Of a stretch of 64,000 nucleotides of DNA, positions 57,947-64,000 are shown piece after piece. Source of the stretch: JBOZRQ01 sp050789255 (GTDB lineage: Bacteria; Bacillota; Sulfobacillia; Symbiobacteriales; Symbiobacteriaceae); NCBI GenBank assembly GCA_050789255.1, contig JBOZRQ010000025.1, positions 62,001-126,000 of the forward strand, in the 5' to 3' direction. The notes under the pieces were generated by a model. That model searched no databases and was not told the origin of the DNA. It worked only from the letters and a program-made list of their open reading frames with translations. Position numbers and translations under genes: made by a program. Position 1 is the first letter of the stretch. Every line of letters starts with the position of its first letter.

Positions 57947-58414
57947 GTGGAGATGATGGCGGTTCTCGATCGCCTGGAAGAGCTGATCACCCAGGCGACT
58001 AAGGTGCCCCTGACCAGCAAGGTGCTGATCGATCCTGACGAGGCGCTGGCCTTGATCGACGAAATGCGCGACCTTCTGCCGCAGGAGGTTCGGGAGGCCA
58101 ACCGGGTCGCCCGGGACCGTGAGGCGATTCTCGCCCAGGCGCGCGAGCAGGCCGAGGCCACGGTGCGCGAGGCGCAGGCCATGGCCAGCCAGCTCACCAG
58201 CGAGGCGGCGGTGACCAAGGAGGCCCAGAGCCAGGCCGACGAGCTGATCGACCAGGCCAAGCGGGTCGCCCGCGAGATTCGCCTGAACGCCCTGGAGTGG
58301 GCCGATGAGCTCTTCTCCCGCGTCCAGCCCGACCTTGAGAAGGTCGCCGAGCAGTCCGCCCGGGCGGCCGGCGCCATCCGCAAGGCCCGCGAAGAGCTCC
58401 GCCAGCAGCTATGA
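57947..58414 (+). CDS. Coiled-coil protein, F-type ATPase subunit B-like
   Basis: 155 aa, helical throughout with Ala/Glu/Arg-rich heptads (ANRVARDREAILAQAREQAE, then ATVREAQAMAS). It resembles the helical proteins often annotated as ATPase or DivIVA-like between coaD and ylbL in Clostridia. GTG start with AGGAGG 14 bases upstream. Its stop overlaps the ylbL start (ATGA). Confidence 0.7.
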   Translation: MEMMAVLDRLEELITQATKVPLTSKVLIDPDEALALIDEMRDLLPQEVREANRVARDREAILAQAREQAEATVREAQAMASQLTSEAAVTKEAQSQADELIDQAKRVAREIRLNALEWADELFSRVQPDLEKVAEQSARAAGAIRKAREELRQQL

Positions 58415-59511
58415 TCGGATTCCTACGAGCGTGGTACAGCCGGCGGAGCCTCGTGGCGCGCCGGCTGCTTCTGTTCGGTCTCGCACTGGTGGCTTCCGGT
58501 CTCGTGCTCTGGTTTACACCCTCGCCTTACTACATAACGGCGCCGGGCGCCGCCATCGACACGGGCCGGCTGATTTCGGTCAAGGGCGGGCAAGGGCGCA
58601 ACGGCCAACTCTACATGCTGGTTGTCACCGTGCAGCCGGCGAATCTGTTCTGGTACCTGTACGCCAAGTTGGACCCCCGCGCGGTGTTGGAAACCCGTCA
58701 GGAGTTCCTCGGGGAGATTCCCAACTACGAGGAGTACGTGGAGCTGACCCGGCGGATGATGGAGGAGAGCCAGAAGACCGCCAAGGCGATCGGCATGCAG
58801 CTGGCAGGGTACGGCCAGGGCGTGCGCACCGTGGGGGTCAGGGTTGAGTACCTCACCGAGGGCGCCCCATCGCAGGGTTACCTGCAGAAGGGCGATGTGA
58901 TCGTTCAGGTCGCAGGCAAGGCCGTCCAGCGGGCCTCCGAGTTCCAGGCGGTCGCCCGGTCGCTGGCGGCGGGCGTCCGGGTGCCCATGCGGGTGCGTCG
59001 GGGCGGCGCCATCGTTGAACTCTCCGTACCGACCGGCGAACACCCGGAGCGCAAGGGGGAGGCCTACTTCGGCATCGTGCTGGGCGACGAGTTGGAGTTC
59101 GATATGCCCGTGCAGGTCGACATCAAGTCCGGCTTTATTACCGGCCCCTCCGCCGGGCTGATGTTCACCCTGCAGATTGTCGACCAGCTGACGCCGGGCG
59201 GCATCGCAGGGGGGCACATCATCGCCGGCACCGGGACCATCGAGGTGGACGGCCGGGTCGGGAACATCGGCGGGGTTCAGCAGAAGGTCTACACGGCCGA
59301 GACTGCCGGCGCCGAGGTCATGTTCGTGCCGCGCGGCAACTACGAGGAGGCCCGGAAGGTAGCTTCCCGGATTCAGCTCATCCCCGTCGACAACGTGCGG
59401 GATGCGCTCCAGTGGCTGCGTGCAAACCGAAAGGCAGGGCTCGGCGCCCTGCCTTTCGCTTACACGGGGATGCTGTCGTACCGCTCCCAGAGCTTGGCCA
59501 TCTCCGGGTAA
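58411..59511 (+). CDS. ylbL: Membrane-anchored PDZ-Lon protease (YlbL/SepM type)
   Basis: Cleaves proteins outside the membrane; the Bacillus counterpart degrades a cell-division inhibitor. 366 aa: N-terminal anchor (LLLFGLALVASGLVLWF), PDZ domain at about 130-205 (GAPSQGYLQKGDVIVQVAGK), and a Lon-type catalytic part with Ser in GPSAGLMFTLQ and Lys in GGVQQKVYTAETAGA. The last ~25 residues are read through a perfect hairpin and overlap the reverse-strand cupin by 52 bases; the natural end is probably earlier or was lost. Confidence 0.9.
   Translation: MIGFLRAWYSRRSLVARRLLLFGLALVASGLVLWFTPSPYYITAPGAAIDTGRLISVKGGQGRNGQLYMLVVTVQPANLFWYLYAKLDPRAVLETRQEFLGEIPNYEEYVELTRRMMEESQKTAKAIGMQLAGYGQGVRTVGVRVEYLTEGAPSQGYLQKGDVIVQVAGKAVQRASEFQAVARSLAAGVRVPMRVRRGGAIVELSVPTGEHPERKGEAYFGIVLGDELEFDMPVQVDIKSGFITGPSAGLMFTLQIVDQLTPGGIAGGHIIAGTGTIEVDGRVGNIGGVQQKVYTAETAGAEVMFVPRGNYEEARKVASRIQLIPVDNVRDALQWLRANRKAGLGALPFAYTGMLSYRSQSLAISG
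59429..59457. terminator. Perfect hairpin inside the ylbL 3' end
   Basis: GAAAGGCAGGGC (59429-59440) / GCCCTGCCTTTC (59446-59457), loop TCGGC. It lies before the ylbL stop and just after the cupin stop on the other strand, so it is probably the shared terminator. Confidence 0.7.
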
Positions 59512-59918
59512 AGCGCCGCCATGTCAAGCGGGCCGCTCTGGCTTTCGATCAGCTGAGCCAGCGCCTTGAAGTAAAACTCAAAGCCCGCCGGGGCGGAGAC
59601 GGCCAGGAACCGGGCGGGGCTGGGACCGGGGTTGCCAAAGGTGTGGACCTTGCCCCGGGGGATCGTCACCACCATGCCGGGCGCCCCCGTAATGCTCTCA
59701 CCCTCCAGCGTGAAGACGGGCGCCCCCTCCAGCACGAAGAATACCTCATCGAAGGTCTGGTGCACGTGGGGCGCCGGGCCGGGGTAGCCGCCGACCGCCT
59801 CATACTCCACCAGGGAGTAGGCGCCCCCGGTCTGCTCCCCGGTCACCTGAAAGGTCAGGCGGTTGCCGAGAATGGTGAGGACTTCGCCGGGGCGCAGGGT
59901 CAGGTTGGTCTGGGACAT
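59460..59918 (-). CDS. Cupin-domain protein
   Basis: 152 aa single cupin. Motif 1 reads HVHQTFDEVFFVLEG (two His and Glu), motif 2 IPRGKVHTFGNPG (His), which together bind a metal. Function unknown; similar small cupins include dioxygenases and isomerases. It sits between convergent ylbL and a divergent LuxR-type regulator gene 140 bases away. GGAGACGATCCC precedes the ATG on the minus strand. Confidence 0.85.
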   Translation of the reverse strand: MSQTNLTLRPGEVLTILGNRLTFQVTGEQTGGAYSLVEYEAVGGYPGPAPHVHQTFDEVFFVLEGAPVFTLEGESITGAPGMVVTIPRGKVHTFGNPGPSPARFLAVSAPAGFEFYFKALAQLIESQSGPLDMAALYPEMAKLWERYDSIPV

Positions 59919-60059
59919 CGGGATCGTCTCCTTCTTGACGCAACATGTTCGTTGCCTTTATTGTGAGTTCAGCTTACTGCCAACGGCCGGCGGCTCCCAT
60001 CCCACATTCCGTGGGTCTTTCTGCTGTGTTATGTAAACCGCCTCTGGGAGGGAACCCCC

Positions 60060-61145
60060 GTGAGTACAAGGTTCGCTGCGATTCGGGCACGGGGCGATGT
60101 GGTGGCCCTCTGTTACGCAGGGTACGACTCGAGGCGGCTCCGCCGGGAACTGCTGCGCAAGTTGAAGCCGGTCCTCGACTTCGACGCATGCTCGCTCATG
60201 ACGATGGACCCCGCAACCTGCATGGTGACCAGTTCGGTCACCTACGGGCTCTCTCCAGCGGGGGCGCGCTATGTCTTTGAGAACGAATACATGGAGGAGG
60301 ACTTCAACAAGTTCTCCGACCTCGCGCGGGGGCCTGAGCACGCCGGCATCCTGGTGCAGGCCACCGGGGGCCAGCCGGACCTGAGCCGGCGGTACCGCGA
60401 GCTGCTGCCCAAGGTGGGCATTGGCAGCGAGATCCGGGCGGCCTTCGTGGCCGACGGCTCCTGCTGGGGCGGCGCCCTGGTCTACCGGTTCGTGGACCGC
60501 CCGCCCTTCACCGTCCTGGAATCGGGGTTTTTGCAGAGCATCGGTGAGCACATAGCCGTAGGTCTGCGCAGCGCCGTCGCACTGGCGCAGGCCGCGCAGC
60601 CGCAGGGGCCGGACGGACCCGGCCTGCTTTTGCTCGACGAGTCCGCCCGGATCGTCTCGATCTCCGAGGCGGCGGAACGCCACCTGCACGCCCTGGGCGA
60701 GGAGTGGCAGTCCCGGGAGCTGCCGTCGCCGATCTACGCCCTGGAGGCCCGCGCCCGGGCCCTGGCCGGTGGCACGGCGCCCGCCGGGGCCAGGCCGGCC
60801 CGGCTGCGCATCCCCACCGCCCAGGGGCAGTGGCTGGCCTTCCATGCCACCACCATGGGGGGCGCCCCCGGGCAGGTGGCGATCGTCATCGAGAAGGCGC
60901 ACCCCGCCGAGGTGGCGCCGCTGGTCTTTGAGGCTTACGCCCTGACGCCCCGGGAGCAGGAGGTGGCGCAACGGGTCCTGGCGGGCTTCTCCACCCGGGA
61001 GATCGCCAAGGCCCTGGTCATCACCGAGCACACTGTACAGGACCACCTGAAGTCGATCTTCACCAAGACCGGGGTCAAGAGCCGGCGGGAGCTGAGCGGT
61101 CGGATCTTCTTCGACGCCTACTTCCCCCAGTATGGCGGGACCTAA
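60060..61145 (+). CDS. LuxR-family transcriptional regulator with an N-terminal GAF-like sensor
   Basis: 361 aa. The C-terminal LuxR-type helix-turn-helix (about 295-355) reads LTPREQEVAQRVLAGFSTRE, then IAKALVITEHTVQDHLKSIF. The N-terminal ~180 residues (KPVLDFDACSLMTMDPATC, GSEIRAAFVADGSCWGGALV) resemble a GAF sensor. GTG 60060 with GGGAGGGA upstream. It may control the divergent cupin gene or itself. Confidence 0.85.
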   Translation: MSTRFAAIRARGDVVALCYAGYDSRRLRRELLRKLKPVLDFDACSLMTMDPATCMVTSSVTYGLSPAGARYVFENEYMEEDFNKFSDLARGPEHAGILVQATGGQPDLSRRYRELLPKVGIGSEIRAAFVADGSCWGGALVYRFVDRPPFTVLESGFLQSIGEHIAVGLRSAVALAQAAQPQGPDGPGLLLLDESARIVSISEAAERHLHALGEEWQSRELPSPIYALEARARALAGGTAPAGARPARLRIPTAQGQWLAFHATTMGGAPGQVAIVIEKAHPAEVAPLVFEAYALTPREQEVAQRVLAGFSTREIAKALVITEHTVQDHLKSIFTKTGVKSRRELSGRIFFDAYFPQYGGT

Positions 61146-61214
61146 ATGCATGGCGCTGGGTGAATCTGGTGACAATAACCGGGTCAGCAGGAAGGTGGAG
61201 GGGACGACTGACCT

Positions 61215-62864
61215 GTGAACTTCACCCGGTCCCAGATCCTCGGACGCTACCGCACGGTAGCCAGGGTCTTCTCCCGTCACGGGCTGGGCTTTCTGGCCGC
61301 CAACTTCGGCCTGACCCGGCTTCGCTTCTGGCGCCCGACCGCCCAGGTTAGCCCCGGCGGTCGGGGCGAGCGGCTCCGGCGCGCCTTTGAGGAGCTGGGG
61401 CCAGCCTTTGTCAAGCTGGGGCAGGTGCTATCCACCCGCAGCGACCTGCTGCCGCCGGACATCATTGCGGCGCTTGAACGGCTGCAGGACCAGGTCCCGC
61501 CCTTTCCGTACGAGCAGGTGCGGGAGCTTCTGGAGCTGGAGCTGGGCGCCCCGCCCGAGCAGCTCTATGCCTCCTTCGATCCCGAGCCCATCGCAGCGGC
61601 CTCCCTGGGCCAGGTGCACCGCGCCGTCCTCCCCGACGGGCGGGAGGTGGTGGTCAAGCTCCAGCGGCCCAACGTGCCCGAGATCGTCGAGCTGGACCTG
61701 CATGTGCTGCAGAGCTTGGCGGCCTCGGCGGCCAAGCGCAGCCGCACCGCTCGCAGCTACGACCTTCCCGGTGTGGCGCGGGAGTTTGCCCAGATTCTCC
61801 GGGGGGAGCTCGACTTCGAGCAGGAGGGGCGCAACGCCGAGCGCTTTCGGGAGAACTTTGCGGGGGATCCCACGGTTTACTTCCCGGCCGTTCACTGGGA
61901 TTACACCACCCGCCGGGTCCTGACCCTAGAGCGCGTGGGAGGGCTCCGAGTGACCGACCGGGAGGGGCTTCGTCAGGCCGGCATCGAGCCGGCCAAGGTC
62001 GCGGCCAACCTGGCGGGGGCCATCTTCCAGATGGCCCTGCGCGACGGCTTCTTCCACGCCGATCCGCACCCGGGGAACATGTTCGCCGGCGAGGGCGGCA
62101 AGATCATCTTCGTCGATATGGGCATGGTGGGTGAACTGACGCCCGCCATGCGTAGCAACGTGATCGAGTACGTGCTGGGTGTGGTGGCCAAGGACCCCGA
62201 CCGGGTCGTGCAGGCAATCCTCCGCATGGGCCTGGTCGGCAAGCCCCGGGTGACGGTGGCCCTGCGCGAGGAGGTGGAGCGGCTTCAGCGCCAGTACGGC
62301 GAGGTGCCGCTCGAGCAGGTGGAGTTCGGCCCCGCCCTGCGCGATACCATGGCGATGGCCCGCCGCTTCGAGCTGGTCTTCCCTACGGCCTACACGGTGC
62401 TGCTGAAGACGCTGACCACCCTGGAGGCGGTCGCTCGCCAGATCGACCCCGGCGCCACCATGGTCGGGCTGGCGGCGCCCTACGCCGAGCTGGTCATGCA
62501 GGAGCGTCTGGGCCCCAAGCGGCTCCTGGAGAAGCTGGGGCGGGAGGTCTACGACACCGGGCGCCATCTCGTGCGGATCCCCCGGCAGGTCAGCCGGGTG
62601 CTGGGGCTCATGGAGCAGGGGGAGATCCGGGTCGGCCTCGACCACTCGGGCCTTGAGCCGGCCCTCCAGCGCCTTTCAGCGATCGCAAACCGGCTGGCGA
62701 TCGCCATTCTGCTCGCCAGCCTGATCATCGGCACGGCGCTGGTCTCCAGCAGCTCGCAGCACTCGTTTTTGCAGCGCTACCCCATCACCGATGTGGGCTT
62801 CGTGCTCATCGGCGCCGTCGGGCTTTGGCTGATCCTTTCCATCCTGGGTTCAAAGCGGGCATAA
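61215..62864 (+). CDS. UbiB/ABC1-family (AarF) protein kinase-like protein
   Basis: 549 aa. KxGQ motif FVKLGQVLSTRSDLLPPDII, Ala-rich nucleotide loop AAASLGQVHRAVL, ERVGGLRV, catalytic HADPHPGNMFAGEG with VDMGMVG, and two C-terminal transmembrane helices (AIAILLASLIIGTALVSS, VLIGAVGLWLILSIL). In aerobes it supports quinone synthesis; in Firmicutes it is of uncertain role. GTG start behind GGAGGGG. Confidence 0.92.
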   Translation: MNFTRSQILGRYRTVARVFSRHGLGFLAANFGLTRLRFWRPTAQVSPGGRGERLRRAFEELGPAFVKLGQVLSTRSDLLPPDIIAALERLQDQVPPFPYEQVRELLELELGAPPEQLYASFDPEPIAAASLGQVHRAVLPDGREVVVKLQRPNVPEIVELDLHVLQSLAASAAKRSRTARSYDLPGVAREFAQILRGELDFEQEGRNAERFRENFAGDPTVYFPAVHWDYTTRRVLTLERVGGLRVTDREGLRQAGIEPAKVAANLAGAIFQMALRDGFFHADPHPGNMFAGEGGKIIFVDMGMVGELTPAMRSNVIEYVLGVVAKDPDRVVQAILRMGLVGKPRVTVALREEVERLQRQYGEVPLEQVEFGPALRDTMAMARRFELVFPTAYTVLLKTLTTLEAVARQIDPGATMVGLAAPYAELVMQERLGPKRLLEKLGREVYDTGRHLVRIPRQVSRVLGLMEQGEIRVGLDHSGLEPALQRLSAIANRLAIAILLASLIIGTALVSSSSQHSFLQRYPITDVGFVLIGAVGLWLILSILGSKRA

Positions 62865-62887
62865 GTGCAGTTCCAACCGGCTTTGGG

Positions 62888-62917
62888 TTGACAAAAGAAG
62901 CCACGGCTAGCTATAAT
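62888..62917 (+). promoter_or_regulatory. Consensus sigma-A promoter for yceD-rpmF
   Basis: TTGACA (62888-62893), 18-base spacer, TATAAT (62912-62917). The best match to the consensus in the window. Confidence 0.93.
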
Positions 62918-62974
62918 TCTTGTTGTGCCTTCAGGCGGGCCTAAAGCTCGGCTAGGCGGACTGAGGTGACTCAC

Positions 62975-63553
62975 ATGCGCATCAATGTGTCGGAGTTGAA
63001 AAAGGAAACGGGCCAGCGCATCAACGTGCCGGTCCAAATCACCCTGGAATCTGTAGAACTGTCCGGCCAACCGGTCGAGTTCAACCGCCCCTTCACCGGC
63101 GAGGCTGAAATCTGGAACGTAGGCGACCGCCTGCTCGTCCGTGCCGAACTGGCCGGCGAGGCGGTGGTACAGTGCAGCCGCTGCCTGACCCCGTTCGCCC
63201 TTCCGCTCGAGGTCTCGTTCGAGGAGGAGTTCATGGAAGGCTCGCCTTCCCAGCAAACTCACACTGAACGCGACGACGAAGATGAAGATGACGACGAAGG
63301 TCTTGACCAGCAGCGCACAATTACCTATTATACGGGAGACGAGATCGACCTGACCGACTCGCTGCGGGACAACGTCCTGCTCGAGTTGCCCATGCAGGCT
63401 GTCTGCAAAGAGGAATGCAAGGGGCTCTGCATCACCTGCGGTTCGAACTTGAACGAGGGTGCATGCGGCTGTCAGGAAGATGAGCCACAGGTCGTTGATT
63501 CCCGGTTTGCGGTGCTGAAGGACCTGCTTCGCAAGCCGGATTCCAACAAATAG
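62975..63553 (+). CDS. yceD: DUF177 (YceD) family protein
   Basis: Metal-binding accessory protein that almost always precedes rpmF; in plants relatives support 23S rRNA maturation. 192 aa with two cysteine pairs, VVQCSRCLTPFALPL and CKEECKGLCITCGSNLNEG, and an acidic stretch (DDEDEDDDEG). ATG 62975 fits GAGGTGA at 62963-62969; the GTG at 62966 overlaps that site. Confidence 0.93.
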   Translation: MRINVSELKKETGQRINVPVQITLESVELSGQPVEFNRPFTGEAEIWNVGDRLLVRAELAGEAVVQCSRCLTPFALPLEVSFEEEFMEGSPSQQTHTERDDEDEDDDEGLDQQRTITYYTGDEIDLTDSLRDNVLLELPMQAVCKEECKGLCITCGSNLNEGACGCQEDEPQVVDSRFAVLKDLLRKPDSNK

Positions 63554-63625
63554 CTAAATTCCCCCCGGGAGATGGCCCCGGGTCCGTCCACCAAGACGAC
63601 GGAGAACTGAAAGGGGTGTTTCCAG

Positions 63626-63820
63626 ATGGCAGTTCCGAAGAAAAAGGTTTCCAAGTCCCGTCGGGATTCCCGGCGCGCGCACAACTTCCGCCTCGAGGCT
63701 CCGAACCTGAGCACTTGCCCCAACTGCAAGGCCCCGACCATGCCCCACCGTGTTTGCCCGACCTGCGGCCAGTACCAGGGTCGCCAGGTTCTCAACATGG
63801 AGGAGGCCGCGGCCAAGTAA
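63626..63820 (+). CDS. rpmF: 50S ribosomal protein L32
   Basis: 64 aa: MAVPKKKVSKSRRDSRRAHN, zinc pairs CPNCKAP and CPTCGQYQGRQV. The four-cysteine form. GAAAGGGGTG lies about 8 bases upstream. It shares the strong promoter with yceD and ends in a strong terminator. Confidence 0.97.
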   Translation: MAVPKKKVSKSRRDSRRAHNFRLEAPNLSTCPNCKAPTMPHRVCPTCGQYQGRQVLNMEEAAAK

Positions 63821-63825
63821 TCCTT

Positions 63826-63839
63826 CATACGTACGTATG
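63826..63839. promoter_or_regulatory. 14-bp perfect palindrome after rpmF
   Basis: CATACGTACGTATG between the rpmF stop and its terminator. It could be a protein-binding site for a downstream gene outside the window; nothing else identifies it. Confidence 0.35.
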
Positions 63840-63841
63840 AC

Positions 63842-63874
63842 AAAGCAGGAAGCGAACTTCGCTTCCTGCTTTTA
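63842..63874 (+). terminator. Rho-independent terminator after rpmF
   Basis: AAAGCAGGAAGCG (63842-63854) / CGCTTCCTGCTTT (63860-63872), 13-bp stem, loop AACTT, T-rich tail. Confidence 0.93.
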
Positions 63875-63881
63875 GTTTTTG

Positions 63882-64000
63882 GGGCATTTTTATCGCAGAC
63901 TACGCAGATTTAACTGATTACGCAGATTAAAAAATAATATATAAATATCTCTGTGACCGGACTCTGGTACATAATCTGCGTAATCATAAAAATCTGCGTA
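63882..64000 (+). repeat. Dispersed palindromic repeat, copy 4, cut by the window end
   Basis: Same orientation as copy 1: left arm GACTACGCAGATTTAACTG plus GATTACGCAGATT, AT core at 63930-63950, then right arm CATAATCTGCGTAATC with the same spacer ATAAA as copy 1. The outer right end lies beyond the window. It starts just after the rpmF terminator. Confidence 0.85.

Overview
The window is a high-GC stretch from an endospore-forming Firmicute-type bacterium, most likely Symbiobacterium or a close relative. Three things point there. The order prpC-prkC-rsgA-rpe-spoVM-hslO-rpmB-yloU-fakA-recG is the Bacillus/Clostridia backbone. Several spore genes are present: spoVM, two small acid-soluble spore proteins, gpr and splB. 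A meso-diaminopimelate dehydrogenase closely resembles the Symbiobacterium thermophilum enzyme. Starts are often TTG or GTG behind strong GGAGG sites. No rRNA, tRNA, CRISPR or transposase gene was seen.

Region 1 (1-17.9 kb) is the conserved core: PP2C phosphatase and PASTA kinase, RsgA, Rpe, a GT21-like glycosyltransferase, an orphan CheW, a secreted beta-propeller, a tiny membrane protein with a 34-residue SpoVM, Hsp33, L28, YloU/FakA, a lipoprotein, a RocB-like M20 peptidase, a metallophosphoesterase and RecG. Region 2 (17.9-28.3 kb) is accessory. It holds a TPR protein with a broken P-loop, a four-gene ImmA-like/PLC-like/membrane/Xre set, and a five-gene envelope-stress-like operon of AAA ATPase, PspA, a solute-binding/OmpA fusion and two coiled-coil proteins. 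Region 3 (28.4-36.1 kb) has a CPBP protease, a DUF455 protein, BirA, a large 5'-nucleotidase, an HMA domain protein and meso-DAP dehydrogenase.

Region 4 (36.4-49.5 kb) makes aromatic amino acids. A T-box with a TGG specifier precedes trpEGD. A reverse-strand metallophosphoesterase splits this from trpS-trpCFBA. A second T-box with a TAC (Tyr) specifier precedes aroF-tyrA-aroA. Region 5 (49.8-56.7 kb) holds a HAD hydrolase, two tandem SASP genes behind a SigG-like promoter, the SASP protease gene gpr, two DNA methyltransferases without a visible nuclease, an SLH/3D-domain protein and spore photoproduct lyase. Region 6 (56.8-64 kb) is rsmD-coaD-coiled coil-ylbL, a cupin, a LuxR-type regulator, a UbiB-family kinase and yceD-rpmF.

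Four copies of one imperfect palindromic repeat (arms built on GATTACGCAGATT, AT-rich centre) sit between genes at about 22.6, 45.4, 49.7 and 63.9 kb. Three of them begin at the T-tract of a Rho-independent terminator. These repeats and the AAA-PspA operon are the strongest leads for something undescribed.
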